The translations under genes and the position numbers were made by a program. From contig NC_073354.2 of assembly GCF_027580225.2 (NCBI RefSeq), forward strand, positions 27,300,001 through 27,364,000: a stretch of 64,000 bases of DNA, written 5' to 3'. The notes beneath the pieces are model-generated. The model searched no databases and was not told the DNA's origin. It worked only from the letters and a program-made list of their open reading frames with translations. Each line of letters opens with the position of its first letter. Within the stretch, counting starts at the first letter, position 1. The stretch is from Misgurnus anguillicaudatus (lineage: Eukaryota; Chordata; Actinopteri; Cypriniformes; Cobitidae). Below, one piece after another: positions 23,276 through 34,684 of this stretch.

Positions 23276-26200
23276 CAATACATGGGTTACTATTACTAAC
23301 AGTTTCACTCATGTTTGTAACATTATATCCTCTCAAACAAGAGCATGAGTAGTTTCCATTGTAATTCTGACAATATGAGTTTGGTCCACAAACAGAAAAT
23401 AAGTCGAGACATTCATTAATATCTGAAATGAAAAAATGAGAAATGTATAACCTTATGAGTATAATGTATTTTTCACAGTATGTAAATAATAGCACATCAA
23501 ACATAGTGTTTTATATTTAGCATAATCGATACCAGCACTGAATTGTTAAGTACAAATAGAAACCAAAGATTCAGAACCTCAACTGTCAGTGATACAAAAA
23601 ATTTGGTCATTAACGGTTGACAGACAATACACACAAGTAAAGCCTGAACCCACCTGTGCATGTGTTATTGATGCTGATTGTGAGATACGGGAATGTTGCA
23701 GTAAATCCATCCAAACATGAGCAACTGTAACTTCCATTTACATTTGTGCAGTTGGAGTTTGGTCCACATACAGATGAATTCACTTTACATTCATCCACAT
23801 CTGGAAAAGAAACAACACAAGACAAAATAAACTGAATATTTAAAAAAAACCTTCCTGTTTAATAAAACATCTTCAATTGTGACAACATTTTGTCACTTTA
23901 TCTGATGAACAATATTCAAAAAATATATATATATTATATTACAGTTTTAAACACTTACCAGTACATGGGTTACTATTACTAACAGTTTTATTCATATTTG
24001 AAACATTATATCCTCTCAAACAAGAGCACGAGTAGCTTCCATTGATATTCTGACAATATGAGTTTGGTCCACAAATTAAAGATGAGTTGAGACATTCATT
24101 GATATCTGAAACTAAACAATTGACAAATTTACCATCACGAGTTTCATGTATTTTTTCACAGTATGTAAACTATAACTAATAATATTCATACGTTTTTTTA
24201 CTTTAACATTTGTCAATGCCAGCACTGAATTATGTGTACAAACAGAAACCAACAGAAACCTGAATTAAGTACAAACAGAAACCAACTGTCATACGAAAAA
24301 AACTTTCTTGGTCATCATTAATGATCGACAGACAATACATAAAAGTGAGATAAGATCTCACCTGTGCATGTGTTATTGATGCTGATGGTGAGATTTGGGA
24401 ATGTTGCAGTAAATCCATCCAAACATGAGCAATTGTAACCTCCATTTATATTTGTGCAGTTGGAGTTTGGTCCACATACAGATGAATTCACCTGACATTC
24501 ATCCACATCTGGAAAATAAACAACACAAAATTAACAAAATATAAAAACTAATTAATAAAACACCTATAATTGATACAATTTTGCATTAAGTACCTGATCA
24601 AACACTTACCAGTACATGGGTTACTATTACTAACAGTTTCATTCATATTTGTAACATTATATCCTCTCAAACAAGAGCACGAGTAGCTTCCATTGTAATT
24701 CTGACAATATGAGTTTGGTCCACAAATTGAAGATGAGTTGAGACATTCATTGATATCTGAAACTAAACAATTTACAAATTTACCGTTATGAGTGTGATGT
24801 ATTTTTTAGTACAAACAGAAACCAACTGTCATACAAAAAACGATCTTGGTAATTAATGATTGACAGACAATACACAAATGTGAAGCAATAACTCACCTGT
24901 GCATGTGTTATTGATGCTGAGGGTGAGATTTGGGAATGTTGCAGTAAATCCATCCAAACATAAGCAACTGTAACCTCCATTTATATTTGTGCAGTTGGAG
25001 TTTGGTCCACATACAGATGAATTCAGTAGACATTCATCCACATCTGGAAAATAAACAACACAAAGCAAAATTAACAAAATATATAAAACTAATTAACAAA
25101 ACATCTATAATTATAACAACTTTACATCAAGTATCTGAAAAACAATAATTTAAACACTTACCAGTACATGGGTTACTATTACTAACAGTTTCATTCATAT
25201 TTGTAACATTATATCCTCTCAAACAAGAGCATGAGTAGCTTCCATTGTAATTCTGACAATATGAGTTTGGTCCACACACCAAAGATGAGCTGCTGAGACA
25301 TTCAGGAATATCTGAAATGAAACAATTGAAAAGTTGAACATTATGAGTCTAATGTATTATATATAAACAATAACACAGAATATTCATAGTCTTTCACCTT
25401 TAGCACCCACAATACCAGCACGGAATTATGAAGTACAAATAAAGAGTTTGGTTCCAAAACGCGATAAACGCCATTTTTGAAAAAAAAAGAGTTACTACCA
25501 AAATCAGTATTATATCAGGTCAGTAGTTAAAAGTAAATTCTTAATTTTACGCAAAATCCAATATCCGCCATGTTATTCTGTCATCTTTTCTCCCTTTTTC
25601 CCAAAATGCGATAAACGCCACTCCTCCTTTTTTACAGAACGCAATAAATCCATTCCAGAAATTACAGCCCACCATTCACGCAATGTAAACAAACAATGGC
25701 GCGGCGCGTTGAGTACACGGAATCCTAGTTTTCCTCATCTACTTTGTACTTCGTGATAAACAAACAAAACAAAATAATACTTTAATTGCATTGATAAACC
25801 TGTGATGGTTTTCTGTGACGGGAAAGAAACGTAAGCCATCAACATCTAATACTCGGGAGACTGACAAGCATCAAGTTTTTCATGCTAACACATTGAACCC
25901 AGGGATTATGAAAAACTTTACATTATTTTACTCAAAGTCAATCAAGCAGGCAAAACATTTTACAGCTGATCTCTGTGAAAGACGTTAAGCGACGACGTCA
26001 AGTATAACCGCAGCAATGACAGTGTTCTTAATATGACAAAGTAAGTATTTTGATTAATGACATTAATGTTTATTTTTAGTCAGTGTGTACAACTTTCAAC
26101 TAAATGAATATAAAATGGCAAAGATGAATGCACATTTGGACATTGAATTAATAGATTTCGAGCATTTTGAAACAAAAACTGTCATGGATTTATTGCATTT

Positions 26201-27167
26201 TGTGGAAAAAATAATTCGTTTTTATAATAAATCTTTGAAAATCAAGTTATGGATTTTAATTTTTTATGTTTTTATAACCTAAAGATGCTATGTGAAAGTT
26301 TGTAACAGAAAATAGTGGTTTTTATCTTGTCACTTTCTTGGTATAGAAAACACGTTTTTACCGAAATTTGTCAAAATGGATTTATTGCGTTTTGGAACCA
26401 AACTCTTCAAATATAAACCAAAGTTTTAGAACCTCAATTTTCAGTCATACAAAAAACTGTTTTGGTCATTAATGATCATCACACAATTAGAGGACTTCAC
26501 AGGTCCACTTAGATGCTCGGGTCTAAAAGTTTCACGTGTGCCTCAGACACATGTTAGGTATAATAATAGCGACATCATGTCTCAGGTAATTTAAAATGAA
26601 TGTTTTTTTTTTGCCAAAAGACCCAAACTATCAGCGTGTGTGCATTGATGTCCTTTTCAAGGTGTTTTTAAATGAAAGCATTATAGTCTGGGACCAGGAT
26701 AAATCCTTTCCGAGGAACCGCCCCTTAGTGTTTTTACTTTAGCATCAACAACACCAGCACTTTGAAGGGACGGACTTCTAATATTTACCTCAGCTATATC
26801 TACGCACGCTATCTCCATACAATCCTTCTTCATGCATGTAAAAGGACTTTGTTGGGAAATATTTGTGGTGTTAATGGATTTGAAGTGAGAGTAATGAATG
26901 TGCCAAGAGCATTTTGTTAATATCATAATTTTATTTTTGAAGGTGGTAACGTTTCTGGCTTTTGTATCTGAGGTCTTCATATATTATTATTACTGTCAAT
27001 TAGAATCAACCAGATCTCACCTGTGCATGTGTTATTAAGGTTGATGGTGAGATTTGGGAATGTTGCTGTAAATCCATCCACACATGAACAACTGTACCCT
27101 TCATTTACATTTGTGCAGTATGAGTTCGGACCACATACAGATGAATTCACATAAATTTCATTCACAT
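23276..27167 (-). CDS. Gene A EGF exons after NIDO (copy 3, eight exons)
   Basis: Eight phase 1-1 exons: 27167-27021, 25311-25162 (150 bp, one extra codon), 25043-24897, 24756-24610, 24508-24362, 24105-23959, 23800-23654 and 23422-23276. Types alternate A (CGPNSNCTN...[10 protein letters not shown]) and B (CGPNSYCQN...[10 protein letters not shown]). The first (27021) has [16 protein letters not shown], so the usual D-E-C Cys of the calcium-binding start is replaced by Tyr-like sequence (EIYV), leaving five cysteines. That exon has the same change in all three modules. Confidence 0.92.
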
Positions 27168-30100
27168 CTGAAAAAAGAAACAGAAAACAAAATTAACTGA
27201 ATATTTAAAAAACATTTCCTAATTAAACACCAATACTCTCTTAATTGTAAGGTTAAATTAGATTATTATCTATTATTGTGGAGAATTAATAAAAAAGCCT
27301 TTTAAATGTTTTTGCGTTTCTTTTTAGATTGCATTTTAATATTTCAAGATTTTGTGTTGATTTTATCCTGGTGACCACCCTTACTTTGTTGTTCAGTCGC
27401 AAATAACAAAAAAAAAAACAAATACAAAATAAACATTAGATAATCAGTCTTTCTGGTGAAACTGTCTGACTAAAGGGGCTTGTTTGTTAAGTGATTTAAA
27501 AAACCTTTTATGAACATAAGCATGGCAGGGTCCTGTGCTGAGAATTGGTGCCCAAAACACAGCATATCCTTGTGACAATCAGAATATCCATTTATGAGAG
27601 GTTTTCATCTCCCATTGTATCATGGGAAAGATGAGTGAGTGACTGTAAATCGAATTTGCCTTTAACGGTGGCCGACACCTGATATAGTGCACTTTATAGT
27701 GGATGAGCAGTTTTGGACACAGCTATAACCCCTGTGTTTCAGTTGTCCTTTGTCTGTTGTTGTTGGTGTAATAGGTTGGTTTTGTTCATGTTCCTCTCTG
27801 TGTTCCTTATATGATTAGTGGTACCTGTTTTATATTACTTAAAGAGTGCTTGCATTTGGATCTGCTGTTTCTACCTGCCTCCTTCCATCCAACGTTAGAG
27901 ATTTTGTAAATTTCCTACCTTAAATATCAACTTTATTTTTGTAAGTGGATGCAAGTGCTAGTGACTTAATTTGGACAACTTTAAAAGTGATTTTCTCCAT
28001 ATTTTATTTTTTTGCATCCTCAGATTCCAGATACATTCCATGTATCTTGGCCAAATATTGTAACAAACTATACATCAATGCAAAGCATATTTATTTTGCT
28101 TTCAAATGATGTGTAAATCTCAATTTAAACAAAACATGACTTATGTTTTATGGTCCAGGATCACATTGCAAATATGCACCAGAAAAGCTGAAAATAAAAT
28201 TACCATTGAATTGACAACCCGGTGATCTGAGATCTGTTCTGAAGGCCCATCTGCCTAAAACATTGACATTGCTGCTGTATTTTAAGCTTGTGAAGTTATC
28301 CAGTTTTTCAAAAATTGAGTAGCGTGAGTTGATGTTGTCATAACCAGCCTAAGACAGACATGCAGATATTTCTTCAGTTAGCTATATATAGATAAGACAA
28401 CTCTTTATTAATTTTTCATAATGTGCATACCTGTACAGGTAAGTGTGATGGGGCAATTGTACCATAGTTTATTAAAACAAATGAGAAATTGCCATTCGAA
28501 ATCAAAACCACTTGGAAAGATGTTTCCTGTAATTACATAAAAAGTTTTCAATCTTGAATACTACTGACATATTTTGCTATATTTTTACTAGACAAAGGAA
28601 AACTGTGTTTCTTACTGTTCCTGAATATGGATAATATCCCACTCTGTCCCATGTTGCAACAAAGACCCACGAAGCAGAAAAGTTGAGGTCAGGGAAGTAT
28701 TGGTTTATGTCTTGTGTAGCTTGTGTCAGGACACTGCCAGAGGTGTACTGCTGATATGAGATAACACCGCTTAAACGGTTATCAAAATCAGTCCAGAATG
28801 GAGCAATGATGTCTTTCCCACCATATCCTGGAAAGCTGTATGGAATGTAGCTGTCCAATGCCGCATCAAAAGTCAAGTGTCCATTGTTGTTAACCTGAAA
28901 ATTGATTTTTCATCATGAACATAATCCTTACAAATGCAATGTATGGCAGAGTAATGTCATTTATTTGATACTTATTCTTTTATTCACTCAAAAGTAAAGT
29001 AAATAGTTATCTGAAGCTATAGATAGATAGTTGAAATTGAAAAATAATATTTGATAATAAGTTTGACTTACATAAATTTGGTTGTATGTGAGTCCAAAAA
29101 ATATAAATGGTTGCAGGAGGTAAATCACTGCAGAACTTCCATCATCAGAGGGATCATTCACCGTGTCATCAATTCCAAATGGATAAAATGAACCTGTGTC
29201 TAAAATAATAAAAAGCATGAAAGAGTAATATATAATAAAGCCATGAAACTAACATATATTGTGCATATGCATCTGTGCAAACCAAAGTTTTTTGGGGGCT
29301 AAACTCTGCTTTGAGCATTTATTTACATCATTATGAGATCTGATGTGAGGTCTCACCTGCGCATGTGCTGATGGTAAGATTTGGCAACGTTGCAGTAAAT
29401 CCATCCAAACATGAGCAACTGTAACCTCCATTTACATTTGTGCAGTTGGAATTTGCACATACAAATGGAGTCACCTGACATTCATCCACATCTGGAAGAG
29501 GTATAACACAATACAAAATTAACTAAATATTTAAAAACATTTCCTAATTAAAAACACCTACAACGTGACAACTTTATATCACTTCATGTGATAAACATTT
29601 CCTAATCAATTTAACCTCTGAAGATCCTCATCACTGTCACCTGTTCACAATCACCTGCCCTCACTATAAAAGACTTTCTCATTCTGCATCCGGTTTTGTT
29701 TATACATGCATCTTAGTAATGCAAAGTCCGATTCATTTCTGCGAACCGGCTCGTTTCGGACAATTCGGCTTATTGAACCGGTTCAAAAAGCCGATTCACC
29801 GGTTCCTGACGTCATCAAGAAATGACATCACTACACATTTACTGTATCAATGAAACATTCAAATAAAGTCATTTGTGTCAACACATTAAAACATAAAAAA
29901 AGTTGTTTTTGTGAAGGCATAGCTGATTTATTGCCTTTCATTCACAAAAAGTTAGTAATGTTTGTGATCACAGTTTCAATCGTGGATCATAAATAATAAA
30001 TGCCAGATACAACTGACCAGTTTTGACAAGCCTACAACTTGAATAAAATTCCTAAAAGATACTGATGCACAATTGCGGATGTGTAAGTATAAATAATAAA

Positions 30101-30568
30101 TACACTTGTGTGTTAAACTCATTGGTCTTCCTTAAACAACTACAATATGATTTGCATGCACAATAAATCGTACCAAATCTAAAGCTTTTTAATAAAACAA
30201 GCATAAATAAACTAATAAAAAAAAGAAACTTCGTGCATCAGGCTCATTCAAATCCTCGGTGATTCACACACAGTGTCAGCAACTCATCCGTCAGAATCGT
30301 CGGCAATCCTCGCCTCGGCAATCATCGACAAACTTCGTTCGGTTCTTTTTGAGTCCGACGTGCTATTTCGGCTGTGTGTCCTGTGTCATCAACCCGGAAC
30401 CTATGTCCAGTTCGATTTGTGAACCGGATCGACCGGTTACTCCTGAGAATGGGCTCAAAAGAATGATTCGTTCAAGAACCTAACATCACTAATGCATCTC
30501 ATCAGAGTGTATCGTGGTAACCTGCCTGACTCTCCTAACTCCCTTTATGAAGCTCATCATCATCATCA

Positions 30569-30618
<50 letters not shown>

Positions 30619-33600
30619 AATTGTTGTCGTCATTCATTGACTACTGTCAAGTTAGGGAAAGTGTCTTTTGTTATCTGTGACTCTCAAGATGTGTTTGGAG
30701 TTGCTTTTCTGCTTATCATCACCATCACCATTACTACACCCATTCATCTGCTGAATGGTTGTTTGTTTACTGTTTTAATAGATACATCATTGGTTTTACT
30801 CCGTTGTCATCTCCACCTGTCTACCATAACTGAAGACCAGACCATAAACTGATAACATGATAACAACAACAGCAGATCCCTTCCAGGAAATGGTGGAGAT
30901 ACTATGCCAAGTACTTCTCCGCACTCCCACAACACCAGTCACAGCACCATCAAATGCTACCGTAGTTGCAGCTCCCATGGCAAACCCGAAGAACTTAAAT
31001 TAATTTTCGCCTGAAATGGCGACAATTGTAACCGATCGGAGAAGGCTTGGCAGACATCAGAAAGTGCATGGTACAAGGCAGAGGATTTTTTTTCCATACG
31101 GGAATGCCAGAGGAACATATTATTCAAAAACATGCTTTTGCCAAGCCATGTTATTTTTTATTTGCTGGAGGAAATAAAAGAGGAGTCACACATTACCAGG
31201 TGTTTCAAAACTTCTTGTATACCTTCATCTTTTGTTCTCCAGTTCTTTTCAGTGTACTAAGGCTTTGTTAGCTGATGTCCGTGGTGCTAAACTCAAGCGC
31301 CTCAGGCGTTACAACAGTCTCAACTCATCAGCTGTGCTTATTTGTGACTCTGAACTAATTTGCCCTTCTTCTAGTAGATTGCGTTCGTCATCAGGGAAAT
31401 CAGCAGTTGTGCCTGTGTTATTTAATTTGCGCCTTTTTACCTGCAGATATTAACATTCCCATCTGCGCTTTTTTGGAATTGAGCTCTTGCACTAATTTGC
31501 CCCGTTTAGTAATTCTGGCTCTAATTGTGACAAAATAAATCTGGAAGAAAAATACATTTTTCATTTTGCTAAAACCTAGCCATGAAAGTAACAAATTGTC
31601 CAGCGCTTCAGCTGTCAATCATACCTGTGCATGGGTTACTGATGTTTATAGGGAGGTTCGGGTCTGTTACATTATATCCACTCATACACGAGCAATTGTA
31701 ACTCCCATCAGTGTTGATGCAGATTGAGTTTGCACCACAGATCCCAGGAATATTGTAGCATTCATTCACATCTTAAAAAACAAAACAGAAATCAGTATTT
31801 TTTTTTATTATGACAAATTGTAAAGATGACAACTTCTTCAATGATTTTCAAAAATACTTATAACTATTCAAAAACATACCAATGCATGGGTTACTGTCAC
31901 TAATTTTTATATATCCAACACTGACGTCATATCCTTCCCAACAAGAACACGAGTAACTTCCATTGTTGTTGTGACAGTCAGCATTTGGCCCACACACTAA
32001 TGATGGGTCAAGACATTCATAAATATCTGAAAAAACAAAAATGGGAAATTGTAGGTTAATGTTTTCAAATGATTCAGGCAAAAAATACCCAAAAAATCCA
32101 AAGCTTCAGCTGCAGTGGCGGCCGGTGACATATTTTTTGAGGGCGCACGATGCAAAGCTTCGTAGGTCATCATGTGTTTGGTTCGTCATGTCAAAATATG
32201 TGTTCATATGAACCACATGCATCATGCCTCTTGTCAAAATAAGTGCCTGCTGCAAACACGTCTTAAGGGTTTATGATAAAAGAGATGCTCACGTTTGTCA
32301 GATACTTGCTTAATCTTATGTGTAATCAGAATAGGGTCTTGTTAGTATTTTGTGAATGTGAGCTTCTCTTTTTTCATTAACCCTTTCTATGCCTGTACTG
32401 CGCATGATGCACATGGTTCACATGACACTCCGAACACATATTTTGAATTTGCGCCCCTTGGAAGAGAAGTCCCCACCGCCACTGTTCAGCTGTCAATCAT
32501 ACCTATGCATGGGTTAGTGATGTTTATAGGGAGGTTTGGGTCTGTTACATTATATCCACTCATACACCAGCAATCGTAACTCCCATCAGTGTTGTTGCAG
32601 ATTGAGTTTGGACCACAAATCTCAGGAATCTCAACACATTCATCCACATCTTCAAAAACAAAAACAGTAAATATTTACACATCAAAATGATCCAATATTG
32701 TAAAGATGACAACTTCTCTAGTGATTTTCAAAAATACTTATAACTTTCAAAAAACATACCAATGCATGGATTACTGTTACTAATATTGTGAGATACATCA
32801 GTGATGTTATATCCTGTCCAACAAGAGCACGAGTAACTTCCATTGTTATTGTGACAGTAAGCGTTCGGCCCACACACTGATGATGGGTCAAGACATTCAT
32901 AAATATCTGAAAGAAAATAAAAAATTGGTAAATGTATAGGTTAATGTTTACAAATCATTAGATAGTACAAAAAATATCCAATGCTTCAACTGCCAATCAT
33001 ACCTTTGCAACTTATGTTCAAAGTGAATTTATACTGAAGTCCTTTTACATTTGTACAAATTACCCTGTATTTATAGACCACACAAAAATATATCTCTGTC
33101 TAAAATAATCTTTTAAAATTAAGTTTTTCTAAAAAAAAATTACTTTCGCCCCTGCTCTTTCCTAATTGTGTCAGTTCAAATGTAATGCAATAAAGAGGCC
33201 TACATATATTCAATCAAAACTAAAGTTGAGTAGAGAGTAAAAGTTGCTTATATGCGTGATACTCAGTATAATTACTTAAGTACAGTATTAAAGTACAATT
33301 ACACAAATACTGTACTTTACAACTCTGGTATTAAAGGATCAAAAGAGGCACAGGTATCAGTGTACAAGATGATATAAAATAATTACCTTCACAATATGCC
33401 ATGTAAAAATGCCCTGGGCTTTTGAACTCATAGACATAACAGTTTCCAGGACATGCTTTCACAACTGATTGTGTTAAAAACCCACCAGTTGGGTTGTAAT
33501 AATCCAGTATTGGATCATTTTAACCCAGCAGTTACAAAAACTGTTTAAAACTTAATTACTAACGAAGATAAAACTAACACCACAAACATAAAAACTCAAT

Positions 33601-34260
33601 AAACAGCATTAAATGGAATATTAATTTTAAAATCTACAACTATCTATTATTGAGACATTACACTGTAAAAAATACTTTGCTGCCTTAAATATTTTGTTGA
33701 ATCAGCTCGGATTTACAAGTCATTTCAACTTACTGTTATTTATCTTGACTAGAGATAAGTTGTTATAACTACATGTGAGTTATTATAACAAAAAAAATTA
33801 AGTTGCATTTTCTCAACTATATTTTATAAGTTGTGACAACTCATCTCTGTTGACATGACTTGCAAATCCGAGCCAATTCAACAAACAATGTTAAGGCAGC
33901 AAAGTATTTTTTACAGTGTACTTATAGGGAGAGGACATTAAACTTAAATCAGACCTCTTTTTATCATATGATGGTGTTGCTCATCCTTGTAGCTCAACTG
34001 AAGAGGAAAAAAAAGATTTATTTCAGACTTTAAAAACTTCTACATACATAGCAAACCACAAGACTATATGGCTACAGTTTTTTATAATTTACTTTATTAG
34101 CAACAGTATGTTTCTGTATAATGCCGTAAATGAAATACAGTAAAGTACAGTATTCTTCTCCTACCTGGAAAGTCGTGCTTGTTTCTGTGAAATTATGTGT
34201 TTCCACAACACATGCATGCATAAGCAGAATAGCCATAACAAATCCTGATAGGTATCTCAT
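23276..34260 (-). CDS. Gene A: signal peptide, EGF array and NIDO domain glycoprotein (module copy 3)
   Basis: A multi-exon gene whose 5' end is visible. Exons: 34260-34165 (signal peptide), 33997-33955, 33464-33387, EGF exons 32906-32760, 32649-32503, 32026-31880, 31771-31625, 29491-29357, NIDO exons 29199-29072, 28894-28616, 28526-28431, 28348-28204, and EGF exons 27167-27021, 25311-25162, 25043-24897, 24756-24610, 24508-24362, 24105-23959, 23800-23654, 23422-23276. NIDO occurs in nidogen, alpha-tectorin, mucin-4 and SNED1, so the product is expected to be secreted or at the surface. No transmembrane or anchoring exon is visible. The N-terminal EGF exons match those of gene B, so gene A may continue into the repeated modules or into a receptor-like 3' part left of the window. 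Confidence 0.82.
25442..26407. mobile_element. 966-bp element with AAGAGTTTGGTTCC ends (copy A)
   Basis: Terminal inverted repeats AAGAGTTTGGTTCCAAAACG and CGTTTTGGAACCAAACTCTT, in an intron of gene A. The flanks ACAAATA and CAAATA suggest a ~6-bp duplication. The homologous introns at 5190 and 9567 carry the unbroken ACAAATATAAAC. A second copy is at 44236-45234. Only short ORFs occur. Confidence 0.75.
27435..28078. other. Extra ~650 bp in the copy 3 intron before NIDO's last exon
   Basis: The equivalent introns of copies 1 and 2 run straight from CAAATACAAAATA-like to GCAAAGCTTATTTA-like sequence (near 6230 and 10605). Copy 3 has additional sequence here, without visible inverted ends or ORF. 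Confidence 0.55.
28204..29199 (-). CDS. Gene A NIDO domain (copy 3, four exons)
   Basis: Exons 29199-29072 (128 bp), 28894-28616 (279 bp), 28526-28431 (96 bp) and 28348-28204 (145 bp) are phase-compatible. Features are [14 protein letters not shown] at the start, [51 protein letters not shown] with FVLINYG, and AGYDN at the end, which is the NIDO core pattern (start, apolar strand, WTD, W-x-x-V, Q-V-L-L, Y, G-Y-[DN]). Compared with copies 1 and 2 it is the more diverged copy. Confidence 0.93.
29357..29491 (-). CDS. Gene A EGF exon preceding NIDO (copy 3)
   Basis: A 135-bp phase 1-1 exon, 12 bases shorter than the standard EGF exon. It encodes [20 protein letters not shown], with CAN replacing CGPN and a shortened last loop (LTISTCAG). 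It is also present in the other two modules (11879-12013, 7505-7639). Confidence 0.92.
29714..30491. mobile_element. 778-bp hAT-like non-autonomous element with 8-bp target duplication
   Basis: Exact 8-bp duplication ATGCATCT at 29706-29713 and 30492-30499, and ends TAGTAATG and CATCACTA (TAGTGATG inverted). The element interrupts the LTR, whose uninterrupted version (ACATGCATCTCATC) is at 1206 and 13579. No transposase frame. Confidence 0.88.
30572..30620. repeat. (CT)n microsatellite
   Basis: About 49 bases of CT repeat with one TTT interruption, within the LTR remnant. Confidence 0.95.
31004..31624. other. Intron sequence with unidentified repeat debris
   Basis: No exon-like frame. The stretch 31445-31525 (CCCATCTGCGCTTTTTTGGA then TAATTTGCCCCGTTTAGTAA) resembles 58245-58315, so it is dispersed repeat. 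Confidence 0.5.
31625..32906 (-). CDS. Gene A N-terminal EGF exons (four)
   Basis: Four 147-bp phase 1-1 exons alternating B', A', B', A': 32906-32760, 32649-32503, 32026-31880, 31771-31625. B' reads DIYECLDPS, then CGPNA, then SYSCSCW. A' reads [VD]-EC, CG[AP][26 protein letters not shown]. Six cysteines each. A hAT-type MITE lies in the second intron of the block. Confidence 0.92.
32113..32484. mobile_element. 372-bp hAT-like MITE with 8-bp target duplication
   Basis: Ends CAGTGGCGG and CCGCCACTG, flanked by TTCAGCTG at 32105-32112 and 32485-32492. Inserted in a gene A intron only about 20 bp from the donor of EGF exon 32503. Confidence 0.88.
33387..33464 (-). CDS. Gene A exon 3: short cysteine-containing segment
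   Basis: A 78-bp phase 1-1 exon with acceptor AATCAG and donor GTAATT. It encodes [20 protein letters not shown] followed by YMAYCE: three cysteines, no family recognised. A 260-bp MITE lies in the intron just upstream (33661-33920). Confidence 0.6.
33661..33920. mobile_element. 260-bp MITE with CACTGTAAAAAATACTTTG ends
   Basis: Terminal inverted repeats CACTGTAAAAAATACTTTGC and GCAAAGTATTTTTTACAGTG with TA on both sides. It lies in the intron between gene A exons 2 and 3, close to the exon 2 donor. Confidence 0.8.
33955..33997 (-). CDS. Gene A exon 2: short linker with dibasic site
   Basis: A 43-bp exon, phase 0 to 1, acceptor CTTCAG and donor AGAG/GTCTGA. It encodes [14 protein letters not shown] and the first base of a Val codon. 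The Lys-Arg end suggests possible proprotein cleavage (inference). Found only by phase and splice sites. Confidence 0.5.
34165..34260 (-). CDS. Gene A exon 1: start codon and signal peptide
   Basis: ATG at 34260. The exon encodes 32 residues beginning [20 protein letters not shown], a typical signal peptide with one basic residue, a hydrophobic core and a likely cleavage after the ACVVE region. The donor is TTCCAG/GTAGGA, phase 0. The next exons follow in phase, which supports this start. Confidence 0.78.
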
Positions 34261-34397
34261 TAATGTCCTTGTATCTACAAAATTTTAAAATTAGACTTTA
34301 TTTAGACACACTGCTCACTGTTAGACAAACCAAATATTTACAAACAGACAATACTTAAACATAGTAAGTACAAGCTTTAATGTAAATATGGAAAAAT

Positions 34398-34684
34398 GGT
34401 AATACTTTACAATAAGGTTGTATTTGTTAACAATTAGGCAATGCATTAGCTAACATGAACTAGCAATGAACAATACTTCTACTGCATTTATTAATCTTTG
34501 TTAATTACAGCATTTACTAATACATTTAAAAAATCAAGCATTGTAACTGTTAACATTAGCTAATGCACCTAACATGAATAACTGCATTGACATTAACAAG
34601 AATTACGGAAAACTTTGTTTGTTCATGTTAGTTAGTGCATTTACTAATGTTAATTAATACAACCTTATTGTAAAGTGTTATTCG
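34398..34684. mobile_element. MITE with GGTAATACTTTACAATAAGG ends
   Basis: Inverted ends GGTAATACTTTACAATAAGG and CCTTATTGTAAAGTGTTATT around an AT-rich interior. It lies 140 bp upstream of the gene A start codon. The ends resemble those of the hAT-like MITE at 48160. Confidence 0.75.

Larger units (their letters stand above)
29600..31003 (+). mobile_element. Gypsy-like LTR split by a hAT-like insertion, followed by a gag start remnant
   Basis: 29612-29713 and 30492-30835 together match the LTR-like tail of the pol blocks (CACCTGTTCACAATCACCTG, CACTATAAAAG, CT-rich run, TTACTCCGTTGTCATCT). After it, ATG at 30857 opens a 48-codon frame, [20 protein letters not shown] and onward to PMANPKNLN, of the type found at the start of Gypsy Gag, ended by TAA. 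So this is a 5' LTR plus gag start. The rest is lost. Confidence 0.65.
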
